Below, one piece after another: positions 27,101 through 40,617 of a stretch of 64,000 nucleotides of DNA. Below the pieces are notes generated by a model that was given only the letters and a program-made list of their open reading frames with translations, was not told the origin of the DNA and did no database searches. The translations under genes and the position numbers were made by a program. Position 1 is the stretch's first letter. Each line of letters begins with the position of its first letter. This DNA is from Aptenodytes patagonicus (lineage: Eukaryota; Chordata; Aves; Sphenisciformes; Spheniscidae): positions 1,882,143 through 1,946,142 of the forward strand of contig NC_134974.1 of the NCBI RefSeq assembly GCF_965638725.1, read 5' to 3'.

Positions 27101-30100
27101 GGAAACGCCGTCTGGGGACGCAGAAGAGGAACGCACCGGGGGGGAAATCAAGGTCTTGGCCGACAAACACCGAGGAAACAACGCACCAGCCTCCAGGACT
27201 CGACGGCCACCGGCCGGTGGGATTTCGGCAGCGTCATTTAGCACATCCGCTTGCTGCAGGAGGGAAGGACTGAGCAGACCATGAATGAAACCCCTGCTTG
27301 CAGAGACGCGAGTAGATGGCATCTGAAGGGTTTCAGCATGCCCTCCCCTTTAACGTAAGTGGCTTCGGTACTAGAAACAAATCAAAAGCACTGTTATCAG
27401 AAACAGGTACCACAACTATTTAATCCTTTCAAGAGGAGGCTTTCCAGGCTTGGTAAGGAGCACGCGCTTTCAGCCAGATTCAATAAAAATTAAATTAGGC
27501 TTCAGATTCTTTATTGAATGGGGCCCTTCAGCGTTAACACTCAGCTGCGAGGAAGGGGAAGGGGAAGGGGAGGGGAGAAACTGCAGCTTTACTGGGAGCC
27601 CTGGGAATTTCCAGAGCACCTCGACCGCAGAACTGGGCAAGGCAGGGGAGAGCACTCGACTTCATCCAAAACTTAGCAGAAAAGAGCAGGAATCCTTTCA
27701 GCCACGGGTCTATTCAGCGAGTCTGAAGGTCAGACAGTCGGGAACTTCAGTACTGGCCCTGCTCCGTGTCACAGTAACCCAAACGAAGAGCAGAGATTAA
27801 ACCTCTCCGGTTTGACTCATGAACAAGGACCGGCTGTGGAGCATCTCCTCTTTATCAGCAATCTGGGATTATAAACTAAGCAAGAGCAGATTTCCCCCCC
27901 CCCCCCCGAATTTTAGCCACTTTTCAGAAGAAACCAGCCTCGTTAATCAGACAGTAATAGGACCACGTTAAATGGATGCACACTGAGCGACGCCGTTCAG
28001 CCGCGCCAGACAATACGGGTGTGCTCGAGTCACACCTTGAAGGACGGGAGGCAACGGGCACGACGGCACATCTTCACCAACACGGCGTCGCAAACCAGAT
28101 CATCCCGACTCGCCTCCCTCTGGCAAAACGCTCCTGGGGATCTGGCACGTCCCAGGAAGCAGGCTCTCCTTCTCATTTCCCTAAGGAACTTCATTTAAAA
28201 AAAAAAAAAAAAGAAAAGAAAAAAATGGAAACAAAATTCTCAAATGGTGGCAAAATCCCCCAGGGGAAAACAAGAGAGCTATAAAACATGTTTTGTTTCT
28301 GACTTGATACAGACTGTAATTATCTCCAGTTGCAGCTCTGTAGGTGAGCAAGCTTTCCTGACTACCTAAAAAAAAAAAAAAAATAAAAGCTGGTGTCAGT
28401 GTAGAGCCAACATTTAAGAGGCTCCCAGGGAGGAGGAGACCAGAGGAGGAGAGGGGACTCCCTGCTCAGCCCCCGCGACGCAGGGACGCGGGGTGGTCCG
28501 AGAGACGAAATGCAGCATCGTCAGCAAGACCGGAACGGCCGCGTCTTCCCTGCTCTGATGTTGGGAGGAAAAAATGCCTTCTAGGAATCCCAGCAAACCT
28601 TCTGCGGCCGAGCCGGACAACGCGCAGCACCTAGCTGCGATGGGAGCATTGCCCTTGTGCTCTACCGACGGTAATTCCCCCATATAAACGGACAAGTCGC
28701 AGTCACTTGGTGAGCAGACGCTCTCCCCAAAGACTCTGGGTCCCCAAATCCGACGTTCCAGCAGCTGCCGAACATCGCCGCCACCCAGGCGAGCTCCAAA
28801 CCTCTTTCTCCACCCCAGCACCAGCCGGTCCCCGCGCCCCCTCCCGGTTCACAAGCACGAGAGCCCTCCTCTCCGCAGCCCCTCCAGTTTGAACCACGCG
28901 TTTCCGGCGTCGCTGGTTTCCAGGCTCACCTTCGTTTTCAGTTCACAACGTCCCCGCGCCTGCGGACGACGCCACGGGCACGTCACTGTGTGCCGAAACG
29001 CCCAGGGCATCGCAGCCTGGTGCCCGCCTGCGCCGATGCCGCCTTCAGCACAGTCAGGGGCAAGGCAGTCATTACCTTCAGCATCGTGCGCTCCCTCTAT
29101 GTGTTCCTTTAGCTTTAGGCGGTTTCACTTCTCCGGTGCTCGAAAGACAGGTTTGCCGTTCCCAGACAAACAGAGCAGCAGCCCAATTTTCCATTTATAT
29201 TTGATACGGCACCCACAAGGGGGGAAAAAAAAAAACCCCCAACAAACCCAAACCAACGCAACTATTTTAAAAGCTGGAACAAGTGAGTTGGGCCAAAAAA
29301 AAGAAGAATATTATACTGGAGAAGCAAGTATATCTAGGGACTAGATATAGCCGGTTCTTAACGCGCAGCCTGTACAGATAAATATCCCTCCGAGATTTAC
29401 CTGATGAAGGTGGGACCAAGCAACCGAAATGTGGCAGCATCAGCAGAAGTTAATTCCAACTCGAGTTTATTCAGGGAAGCCCCGGGAGGTTACAACCCCT
29501 TCCCTGCCTTTTCTTCTAGAGCTCCTCCGTCGCGTTAACCCGCACTTTTGTCTTCCTCGACCCCTACGCAACCAACCGCCATCATCCAGCCGCTATCCCC
29601 GGCCTCAGACCCTCCCGAACTAATTGACGGGTTGCAATTAACAGGCTGACACACAGCAAAGCTGAAAGGCAACGCAAGATAATGCGCCATCCTACCTGCC
29701 CGACCGAGGTCCAGCAGTACCCAGAAGGAAAAAATCTTACAAGAGGAACCAGCAGACGCTCAGCAAGACTCCGCTGGAGCCAAGAGGGAGGCTGCAGGTG
29801 CAGAAAAAAAACAGACAGAAATCCTCCAGTTTCCACCTCTGGACGCGATCCAGACCGGGAGGTGCAACCGACGCTTCTCTTTTCTCGCAGGAGTCCGAGC
29901 GAGGCGCCCGAGGTCAAGGCCACGACATCCAGAAGTCACGCCGCCGCTGCCGGAGGCTTCCTCCAGCTCCCAGGCTGGAGCTTTCCGGCTGCCCGCGCTC
30001 CAGGCAGCATCAACCACACCAAGCGTGGATCAGCTGAGACGGGACGCGTTCCGACGCTCCATCCCCAGCCGGGCAAGAGCAAAGTCTTCTCTCTTCCTCC

Positions 30101-30115
30101 GCTCCGGACTCTCTG

Positions 30116-30157
30116 CACGAGGGCTCTCTGATCTGCCACGAGGGCTCTCTGATCCGC
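30116..30157 (+). repeat. Two copies of a 21-bp unit
   Basis: CACGAGGGCTCTCTGATCTG and a near-identical copy lie head to tail in GATAD2B intron 1. Confidence 0.9.
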
Positions 30158-33100
30158 CTCCTCTCCGAATCATCCGGGGCTAAAACTTTTTGCAGCGTGC
30201 TCCGAAATCCTCCTGGCAACCCTACTCCTGCCTTCCGGCGAAGCTGTTTATACTGGCCGCCGTCACAAGCGTTGGAGGCAAGACGGACTCTACAACAGAT
30301 CTCCTCTGACATTTCTTCAAAGGAAAATCTTCCCCCGGCCGTGTGGTTCCAGTGACCCAAGGTCTCCCCAGTCCCACCCCACCCAGTAACAACCAGTTTC
30401 CTTACTCATCTCTGCTCCAGCAGCACGAGGAGTTACTACGAGCGGAGCCGCCGGGCAGAGGCAGCCGGCAGCCCTGGAAGAGCCGAGGCGGCTACCCGGG
30501 GTTCCTGCCTCCGAGGGAGCGTGAAAGGAAAATAAAAGGACAAACCAGACCTGGTGCCTGCTCTGCTCCTTGCAAAGCCGCTCGTCTTCCACGGAAGAGA
30601 AGGGCGAGGACACGCCGTGCACCACGGGCCGCGCAGCGCCTCCGGGTACCGGTGCACGGAGCAAAGGGACGCGCTCCGTGTGCAGATCACACGTTTATTT
30701 CTGTTCTTGTTTCTTCGCCGTCCAGGTAAGACGTCACCTTTATAACCCTGCCTGTACCTGCTGCTTGATGCGACGCAGCTTCGGGGCAACGCCAGCTGCG
30801 ATCGGCCAGCCCGGAGCAGCGGAGGAGGCAGCGCCGGCCCGGCAGGTCCTTCCTGGAGGACGAAGCCCCGAAAGCAAATCTTTCAGTCCTTGCCTGCTTC
30901 AGGGCGCTCGCAGCGCTCCCCAGCTCACAGCAGCTCGATAAAGCCTGCTGGGACGGCTCAACGCTCGCAGTGAGGATGAGATCGGCGGCGAGGAAGTCGC
31001 TCAGGGTAGTTCACCTCCAGAGATTATCCGGATAGAAAGCTAGGCTGTTCGTGACGGTGTAGTACCGACCCCACTCCACGTTACAGCACGACCACGTGAC
31101 GGTCAGGCACCGCAGACGCCGAAAATTTTGCGGCAGCAATAGCGCACGTGCGCGCGCATGTCTCCTGCACACACGTTTACAGATGCGGCTGTAGGAGGGA
31201 AAATCCTCCCCGTGACAAGCAGGTCGCTACACCAGGGCCCTACGGAGAAAGGATGGCTGTATTAAAAGCAAGCTGGTCACGCTCAAATGAGGCATGGGAT
31301 CGTACAGTCCTTTGGAAAGGTTACGGGCAGAGTTTGGGTGGGGAGCAGCGGTGAAGGACAAGTGCCAGCACCATCCAGCGAGAAGCGAGAACCCAACGCA
31401 GATAAACGGGCATCTGCAGCAGCTTCAGGAGACCAGAAGCATCCCAAAAGCCTTTGAGAAGGGCTATTTTCTAGAAAGATTAATTTCTACTCTTCCCAAG
31501 GGCAGCGTAAGTCCATCCGCGCGCACGGACCGCTACAGCCTAACGACGCTCCGGCAGACGAGAAGGACGCTTTTTCTCCCGGCCTGATAGGGAAGGAGAG
31601 ACGTACAGAAATACCTCCAACACCGGCGTGGACTACGTGACACGGTCCAGGAGGGCAGAGCATCTCCCGCACCCCACGTGGGCAAGAACAGTTTTCAGTC
31701 GCCATCGTCAACTAGAAGGACGCCGTCCTTCAGCCACCGACACACGGCCGGTAACACCGGTCACCGGTAAATCCCACCCGAGTATTTTTTTACTCTCCCG
31801 AGCCATCCAAGCAGACCCTAAGCATCCAGGGAAGCCGACGGGGTCGCAGAGCCGCCCTTCCACCACCCGAGTGCCAGACCCAGCCTGAATCGACGGCTCG
31901 GGTGTCGCTTCCAGCTTCAGCCTAAGACTTCACGCTAGACTTTGCCCCAGCTCAGCAGCAGGAATAAGCCCCGCTGGGATGAGAGATTCGGAAGCGATGC
32001 GGGTGCCCCCCCACCCACCCCGTGAAATAGAAACCCGAGGGGAAGCGGGCACCTTCACGCGCAATTCGGAAACGTTTGGGGCTGCGTCAGTTCACAAAAA
32101 GCAAACGGGTTGGATTACCAGAACACGCAGGGTCGCATGGAAGAGACTCGGCACCTTGGGCACCTGCACCAGCATCCAAACCCCCCAACATCCCCACGTT
32201 AGCCGTAACGTTTCCAGGGACCAAACGCCCGACCGGCACCTCCGTCCCCCCTGCGCCGCGGCCGGGTTAGAGCGAAGGCGCTCCAAGAGGCTCTGCCACC
32301 ATCTTGGTCCCTCCGAACAACAGCAACCGCGCCGCGCCGTAATTTAGATATTAAAAACTATTACGTCGGTGGACTAAAAGCTGTTTAAAGCCCCGTTCTG
32401 CTGGGCTCGGGGAGCAGAAATGGCATTTACGTGCGCTGAGGAGGCGAGGTCCAACTTACCTGAACACGTCCCGCTCCCGCTGTTCAAAAGCCACTTTGGC
32501 ACCCCTGAACTGCAACGATTCCCCTCGCACGCTTTAAAAACACGCCGAGCCCGTAGGCAAACGGCGGGTTTCGCACGGTTTGGCTCCTCGTCCGGAGCCC
32601 GTCGGCGCCGTGGGATGAAATCGTGTGTCTAGGGGCTGCCGAGAGCCCGGCACATGCACCGCTCCGACGTCTTCGCTTCCATCTAGGCTGAATACAAACC
32701 AACATCTACGTCGTAAAATGCATTTCAACACAGCACACACAAAATGGCTGGCTCCCAAGACGAGCATTTCCATACAATACTATAAAAAGGATAATAACCT
32801 AAAAAGGTAATTATGACTTAACGGCTCGGCAGTCTGAAGAGAGATCCACAAGAACACTGATGCAAAAGGGGAAAAAAAAAAAAAAAAACAACCACCCACC
32901 CCACTTATCGAATAAAAACGTGCTGCTCTCTGAATCCTGATGCTACGGATCGTAAGTTGTCAAGAAATACTACGCCGGGCTCGGATTATTGTGCGAGCCG
33001 CAAAGAGAAATACTACGCTACAGCCCTGTGGAGGAATTTTTATGCAGGTAAGAAAGAAAATACGTAGGGCCTATCGCGGAGATTTTATCGAGAGCAGAAC

Positions 33101-33349
33101 GTGCACGAGGCTTTAAAGAAACACACAGTCCTAAATACAGCCTTAACAAAGACAAAATAGCTGACAGAGTCTTTAAAAAAAAAAACCCACCGAGCGTAAA
33201 AGGAGAGTCATTCATAAATTGGGGGGTTAAGCAAGGCTTCTCCTTGCCATTCAGATGCACGGGAGGGGAAAGGGGGGGGGGGGGAATTAAGACAAAGAAA
33301 ACATTTTAGAAGACAAACCGTGAGGCTAGTTTTCAACAGGATCGGGGAG

Positions 33350-34500
33350 CTGTCTCTTGGTTGCAGCAGACCGTAAATTCTTACGGTCGTTTCAGCGCAA
33401 ACTCGTTAAACAGTTCTGCTGTTTCCCCTTCCCATCCCCAGCTCCGAGCGATGGGAGACACCGGGGGGTGTGTGTGTGTGTCCCCCCTCCCCAACAGCCC
33501 CGCTCCCCAGCCGGCTTCCTTCGCCTTTCCCCACCAAACCGGAGCCCCAGCGAGAAAGGCAATTAATAAACGAACGGACAAAATATATTTGTCTCTGATT
33601 TCTAAAAGCGCCGCGGTCGGTACGGACACATCGCAACTTCCGAATCGACTCCGTCTCGCTGGATGGCTGCAGCGGGGCCGGGGGCGGCGGCGGCGGCGGG
33701 GGGATTGCACGGCTCGTCAAACACCTCCGTCCCGTCGTCGTGTCCGTCCGTCCCCCCCCCCCCCGAATCGCCGCTGTCCGGCTGGGAGCAGCCCCGGGTT
33801 TCGCAGCCCCGGGGTCGAGTTTTGCACAGTACGAACCTAACGGCGGGGAGCAGGCGGCGGGGCAGAAAAGGCGCTTCTCTCCCTCTCCTGTCTTCCCCTC
33901 CTAAGTTGGCATTTTTAGCAAAGTTAATTTATTAGGAGGCGGCAATCGCGGCTGCTGCATCCAGCGCAAGGGACCTCACACCTTACCCCATAAAAGCATT
34001 TTCAGGTTGTGGCAGATGGGGGGGGTGGTGGGGGGTGGGGGGGGGAAGCTGCTTTTTGCCCCTCAGTGGGGGTGGGGAAATAAAAATATAAACCCACTCC
34101 TCCTGCTTCACGGGGAATTTGGCTGCGATCGCACGCTTTGGGGGAAGCCAGCCCTGCCAGCTGGAAAACGCTCCCCGCCCTCGATGAACCGGTCAGTTCA
34201 CAAAAAGAAAAAAAATTAAAAAAAAATATAAATACTACTACTGATAAAGGGGGGGGGGGGGGGGAGAAGGGGAGCGTTCGCCTCCGTCCTCCTCCTCCGC
34301 CTCTCCTCCCCATCCGTCAGGCTGAGCAAGCCGGGGATGACGCAGGCTTCCTTATATAATGCGCCGCGATTTCCTCGACTGCGGGCCCTGCCTTTTGTGC
34401 GCGCCGCACGCTCCTGCGCGCTTGGCGGCGAGCCACGCGCGCCCGTCAGCTGGCGGCCTCCGCGCGCAGCGGGGCCGGGGCTGACACGAAAAGGGGGGGG
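33350..34500. promoter_or_regulatory. CpG-rich patch with TATA box, candidate internal promoter
   Basis: Around 34330-34490 the sequence is dense in CpG and GC boxes (GCGCGCCGCACGCTCCTGCG and similar). It contains a TATA element, TATATAAG on the minus strand at 34351-34358, with a TGCGTCATCC CRE-like site just downstream. A second CpG cluster with GGC repeats lies at 33660-33720. The TATA element is nearly palindromic, so the direction is uncertain; minus would match GATAD2B. A donor-like GAG/GTACC lies near 34563-34570 on the minus strand. No transcript evidence is available. Confidence 0.35.
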
Positions 34501-37004
34501 GGGGGGAGGGGGGAGAAGGGAATAAATAATCAAATAAAAGGGGTTGGGGGGGGGGGGTGCTGGTACCTCAAACCATCAGCGCTAGAGACAAAAGAAAAAA
34601 AAAATAATAATTTTTTATTATTATTATTATTTTTTAATACCCAAAATCAGCGTTCCCGTGGAGCGGGGAGGGTCGGATTTAGTAATTCCAGCAGAATAGC
34701 GATGGTAGGAGCCTGGAGAGAGGTGGGGTTTTTTTGGAAGTGGGGGGGGGGGGGGGGGGGGCGGGAAGGGGGAAGGGAACCGCTCCAACAGCAAATACAA
34801 GCAACAGTGCTAGTTTTCTCCTTAAAATATTCTGTAAAGACATTACATTTAGCTGCCAAACTCATGGTTTTTTTTTTTTTAAAAAAAAAGGGAGAAAAAG
34901 CAGATCGGATAATCCATAAAGAGCCTTTTGTCTGTTAAAAAAAAATAAAAAAATAAAAAAAAATTTAAAAAGGACAGTCTAAAGAATACTTACAGGTACA
35001 ATATTCCCGCTGCCTCCTCTAGTTGTCAAGAAAATTAGGGAGCAAAGAAGGGGGGACAGGAGAGCCGGGGAGCGGGGACGACGGAGCGGGAAGGGGGGAG
35101 AGGAGGGCGAGGAAGAGCCAAGCTTTTTTTTACGAGGAGCCCTCTCGGAAGAGCATGGGCGGCCCCGCGTGCCATCCCCCTCCAGGGACCTGCAGAAACC
35201 CTGTCTCAAAACGGGCACTTCCCTGCCAATCATGCGCTGTACTGTTATATTAAACAAAAGAAAAGGGGGATGCTTACTTTTACCCATGATGCCTCGCGGG
35301 GCAGGGAAAAAGAGGAAAGGGAAAAAAAAAAAAAGGGGAAAAAAAAAAAAAAACAAACCAGTCGCAGCCGGTTTGTAACCTCAGGCCATGGAATTATCTC
35401 CGAATTTTGGGGTTTTTTTTTTAATTTTTTTTCTCTTTTTTTTTTTTTTTCCTTCAAGTGGGTTGCGGTGTAAGAGTCAGTTGGCTGTCGCCCCCTCCCT
35501 CCCACCCGCGTCCCCCGTCCCCCCCCTTGCTCCCCGCTTCCCCGGCCGCCCCGGCAGCCCCTGGCCCCCCGCCAAACTTTGTCTTCATTCATGAGAGCTC
35601 CTTTCCCTCTGATGGTATTTTAACTGTTTCGCTCCCGAAAAACGACGGGTCAGGTCCCTCGCCGTTCTTCCACGCCGAGCCGGCGGCACGTGGAGCTTCG
35701 CTCGCCACCCCCCCCCCCCCCCCCCCTCAAAATAAAAGCCAAACCCGACCAACCGGCACCCCAAGGTGGGGTGTCAAAGCATCCTCTCCATCGCCTGGCT
35801 CACGGCACGTCGGTCCTAGCGAAGATGCCGAGGGATGCCGGTGAAACCGACCGCGGCACGAGGGTGGACCCAACGGCACGGGCGACCGCATCCCTGCTCG
35901 CTGGAGGAGGGCATCCCGGCACCCTCGGGAGGGACAGCAGGTCCCGGTCCGGAACTCCGACCGGACCCGGCCATGGACACCTGGTTTCAAACACCCGGCT
36001 GGTTTCGAAGACGCCGGCTGCGGGTTTGGCATCTCATCTTCCCCTCCTTCGTCGGAGGGGAAGGATCCGGCAGGATTTTGGCTGGCGGCGGGGGGGCACC
36101 GTGGCACCCGCGACCAGACGCCAGCAGAGAGCGGCTCTACCAAACCTCAGGCTGAGCCGTTTCCCCCAAATTTCAAAGACGACCGATTCCCGCGGCTCCT
36201 CACCCTGCAGCGCCGGCACCGGTCCCTACGGCGAAGAAAAGGATGCCCTAAAGTCTAGAGGTGGAAGTGACTAAAGACGAAACGCGGGAGGAAGCAGCAG
36301 CAAGGATGACGGCGGCAAGTTTGAGGCCTCGTGAAGGAATTAACGTGCATTTTGAGCCTCCGACCACAGCAAACAGCTCCTCCGAAAGCAACGAGGACGG
36401 AAACGATTCACGTTCGTCTTAGTCCAGCTCCGCTGAGCCCATCAGCTTTTCATAAAACCGGAATTACCGATTTCGGCGTCTTTACGCTGAAAGCAGAAAT
36501 AAAACCAACGTTCCCCCGCCTCTGCAAGGCAGAACGGAGAACCCGAGAGAGGGAGAGCCTGACGTGAAAGCGAAGCAAAGCTGGGCCACGCCACTTACCC
36601 TACCCAAACGTCTACCGCCACGCGTCCAGAAATAGGTTAAAAAGCTCGGAACAGAGTTTTTTTGAACGACCGTATCCTTTTCACGAGGCCTCTCCAATAC
36701 ATTTTACCATTTATTATTTATACCTCCAATATATTTTTACCTTTCAAAGTTCCTACCCAAAGGGAAGGGCCCAGGGCTCACCCGCCTCCCCACGCCGCGT
36801 CCTTTATCGGCGTCGGGTCTGGTCTAAACCCTCCCCGTTAACGAGTCAAGTTCAAATATTTTCCAAAGCTGGTGAACGGACAGATCACCCCAAAACCCAG
36901 CCCAAACCCGGCTCTGCCAAACAGGGAACGGGGGATCGGCGTCTCAGCGGTTCAAGAGGAGAACGGTCGGCGCGACTGGGCGGCTGAAATAACCGACGCA
37001 ATGG

Positions 37005-37480
37005 GAACCTTCCATTTTGGGTTGCAAAGCACAAAATGGTGCTAATCGAAGGTTAACGAGGGCGCTAGCGTCAATTTGGAGAGACTCCCTGCACGTAATT
37101 AGCATTAGTACTACACTCAATTTATTTGCGGAGCAAGCACAAGTGACCAACGTACAAATGACATCTTTTTCGAGATCGCGCACGCAGGTTTCACTGGGTT
37201 TACATGCTGAAAGCATTATCAAATCATCTTTTAAAAATAAAGCTATTACGCAGTGCGCAAATAACCATGTAATCCGCAATACCCAGTAACCGGCATGTAT
37301 TTAGCCAACCCATGGGCTGCAGAGAATCTGGTAATTAAGCGGAGTTTCAGCGCCACTCCGAGCACTGGTACTACCCGAGTTTGCCTTTATTAGATAAAAC
37401 GGAACAATTTCGTTTACAAAGGGGGAAATAGCTAATTAGGCTTTAATTACATGGTAGTTACCATAGATTTATAAAGTAAT
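37005..37480. promoter_or_regulatory. AT-rich candidate conserved noncoding element
   Basis: This 0.5-kb block stands out from its CpG-rich surroundings. It contains ACGTAATTAGCATTAG, GTAATTAAGC, GCTAATTAGGCTTTAATTAC and GATTTATAAAG, that is, clustered homeodomain-type TAAT cores. Its start has a nested inverted repeat (AACCTTC at 37006 pairs with GAAGGTT at 37048; CATTTTG at 37013 pairs with CAAAATG at 37032). It looks like a deeply conserved enhancer, but conservation cannot be checked here. Confidence 0.3.
37338..37402 (+). repeat. Left arm of a 65-bp inverted repeat
   Basis: This 65-base arm (beginning AGCGGAGTTTCAGCGCC, containing CACTGGTACTACCCGAGTTT) is the reverse complement of 38230-38294 at 60 of 65 positions. 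The arms are 827 bases apart. Confidence 0.93.
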
Positions 37481-38229
37481 GAGGTGGTGGTTTGGGCCCC
37501 AGGAAGATTTATTTCCAGGCTGCGTCCACCGAAAACGTGCAGAGCGAGCGGCAGGTCCCGGGAAAACGAAGAAGCGCGGGATAAGAAATTGGTATTTTAT
37601 TTTATTTTTTTAAGAGAAAGCCCAAGCACATGACAGCTGAGAAGTCTTCAGAAATCCTGAGGTTCTGCTTGAAGAAATGACGCGGTTTAGGGTCTCTGGG
37701 GGGAAAAAAGAAGGTATTACACTAGGAAACCTCTCTTCCATACGGCGTGAAGAAACCCGCAGCCTCCGAGGTGCCGGGGTCGGCGGTCATCGCCGGTGGG
37801 TACGGCCCCTCCACGCAGAGATGGGCAAGCGTGGCTTCTGCCAGGGAGCAAACTGGCAAAAAAAATACTGTATTTCACAGTATTTGTTCAATCTCGGGGG
37901 GGAAAAAAAACCTACGTGGCGACACCTGGGAAACGCTTCTCAAGTCCAGCCGGGGCTGGAGGCAGCCGTCTCGCCAACATCCCGGCACCGGTTTTCCCTT
38001 CCCTCCGCAGACTGCCGTTACGTTTAACGTAACGCTGCTCGGGTCCGATCACAGACAACGTTGACCCCCCCCCCCCGCCCCTCTTCATTTAAAAGCCGGA
38101 ACCATGATGTTTTTTGCTGACTGTCTTCTCAACAGTTCATGCCCGAGCAACGTGTCCTCGGCTGCGGGTCTCCGCAGCTGAAATTCAGTTCCCCAACGCT
38201 GGGTCCACGTAAGATGCTTCAGCGCAGCC

Positions 38230-38294
38230 CCATTTTATCTAACCAAGGCAAACTCGGGTAGTACCAGTGCTTGGAGCGGCGCTGAAACTCCGCT
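38230..38294 (-). repeat. Right arm of a 65-bp inverted repeat
   Basis: Partner of 37338-37402 in inverted orientation, with five mismatches. No target-site duplication or transposon end motif was recognised. Between the arms lies a perfect hairpin, CGTTACGTT-T-AACGTAACG, at 38016-38034. Confidence 0.93.
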
Positions 38295-40550
38295 CAATCA
38301 CTTGCGGCTTGTAATTTCTTCACCATGTCGTGGAGAAGCATCAGCTGGTATCAAGGAGGAGACGGCTCTACCTCAAATGGTTCCTCCTAGGGAAATCTCC
38401 GCCCTACACTTCTTTATCTCGCCTCCTCGTCGACATCAGCCCACCGCGGCAGAAAGTTTCTTCAGCATTTTTCTCTGTCCTCAGCCGTTTCCATTCTCTG
38501 ATTTTTAGGACCGCGTCCCGCTTTTCCCGTGCTCCCCGTCTTCCTCCAGACCTTTCATCCTTGTTTTAAGGCGTGCGGAGACTGGGCAGAGATGAAACTG
38601 TTTCCAACAAATTAGGGGCGGTTGAAGATGCCTTACATCTCTCCTCCTGCCCTGTCCTTTATCCCGCCGTTACAAGGCTTCCGAAAGATCTTTACGGCCA
38701 GGATGGGGAAAGGTATTGCTAAAACATCACTGGGCTGTTCACTTAATTGAATTTTAGGGTCCTTTTCACAAGGACCCATCCTCTGGGTGCTTCTATTTCC
38801 AGTATGAAAAGGCCTTTGACGAAGTCTGCAAAAGTGCGAACAATAGCTGCTTTTATGCGGCTCTGTTTCCCGAACCCAATTCATTATCTGCAGGTGATCC
38901 ATCGCTGAGAAATCTCTCCCCATTCCCGTCGGCTCTGCAGGGTGATTAGCCCAGAAGTCCCCGTCTTCTCTTTATTTACCCTTTTACAGCGGTTCTTATA
39001 TATAAATACAGAAGGGACGGGTGGCAAGGGTCTCTAGGGCGGCAAACCTTCAAGCTTTCCCAGGTAACTCATCAGGAAGGTAAGAAAGAGGCGGCCGACA
39101 TGAAAAGGAGGATGCGATCGCCTGGAGTTAACTTACTGGGTCGAAGCATTTGGAAAGTTTGAATTATAAAGCCACTCGTTAAAGGACTAACGTAGCGCGG
39201 TACCCAAGCAACGGCAGGGTGAGGTTTACCCTGTGATCTGACCACCGCACACGGGCCCAGGAAACGACGACGGTGCCACAACCCCAAAATAAGCCACAAA
39301 ATTGGGTGCTGCTCCCGACACCGGGGACAAGCGATGAATCCATCGCATTTAACCGCGCGGGAGGAGGGTGTAGGAGATGAAGAGCGGAGGGTGGGTCTGA
39401 AGGTACAGGAGGTTGAGGTCGGAAGACTCCCAACGGCCGGCGTGAAGATGGCAGGAAGGCTAATTTCACACACAAACCCGTTACGTGAAGTTACGACAAG
39501 AAGAAAGCCCACGATCCAAAGAGCAGTAAACGTCACGATAATCGTTGGGGAGGAGAAAGAGGTTCAATTACAACACTTCTATTGAATTTTAAATTCGACC
39601 AGAACTCTAAACATCCGACGACAGACAGCTGGTGGCGTAAATATAAAAAATAGTAATAAAGTCAGCAATTCAAAGCAGTAACATCCCTGTATCACTAAAG
39701 GACGGGGACGCCGGCAGCATCGCTCCTCAGCGTTGCCTAAATCCCGCGCTCAATCTCCAGGCGAGACTCCACGAGGAACCGAAGGACTAAAACGCGGTAC
39801 AGACTTCCATCCGCGCTGCTGGTATTTCGAATCAACACGCCCAAGAACAGTAAACCCCTCCTAATCATTTTTCGGGGAAAAAAAAGAAAAAAAAAAACAG
39901 TCCCACGGATGTCAACTGCTCTTCGTCGTGCCGGGGAGCACCGGGCAAGTCTCCGTCACAGCAGGACCCAACGGGACAGCTTTCTGCAGCAAAGCGAGCG
40001 ATGGGAACAGGGCGGGTTTCACCAGGACTCATCTCTTCCCTCTCGTTGCTTATTCCCCACCTGCGCTGTCCTTCGGTTATAAATCCGTCACCCGCGCTGC
40101 CTCTTCTCCTCCAAAACAGAGGGATCCCGGACCAAACCCCCTCCTCTTCATGTTTTTTTGGGACTTCCTTCCTTCTCATTAGCTAATAGGAAGCAGATGA
40201 TCGTCATCATCGTCATACAGCTTCAGACTAACAAGTACTTTGAAAAATACATCGGTAAAACTGGAAGACGATTACACGGGGGAAAGAATGATTTTTTTTT
40301 TTATTATTATTTTTGTTTAAACTAGAGACCTAAATTGCCATTCAATACAACTTCAAAGCTTGCTAAGCTCAAGGCGAAGGAACTGGTTAACAAGGTTTCC
40401 ACCGGCAAACTCACATGAAGCAGAACGACGTTCACCAGGAAAAGACCGCCAGGACTGCCTCGGCATAATTCAGTTATTTCATTTTCTACGGGCTAGTCCC
40501 AACCGGCGTAACCCCGTTACCTAAGTTCGGTCCAGCTCTGGGGTTAACCC

Positions 40551-40617
40551 CTCCGAAATGATCAATTCTCTCCGAAATGATCAATTCTCTCCGAAATGAT
40601 CAATTCTCTCCGAAATG
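40551..40617 (+). repeat. 19-bp tandem repeat, 3.5 copies
   Basis: The unit CTCCGAAATGATCAATTCT is repeated at 40551, 40570, 40589 and partially at 40608 with no mismatch. Confidence 0.97.
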
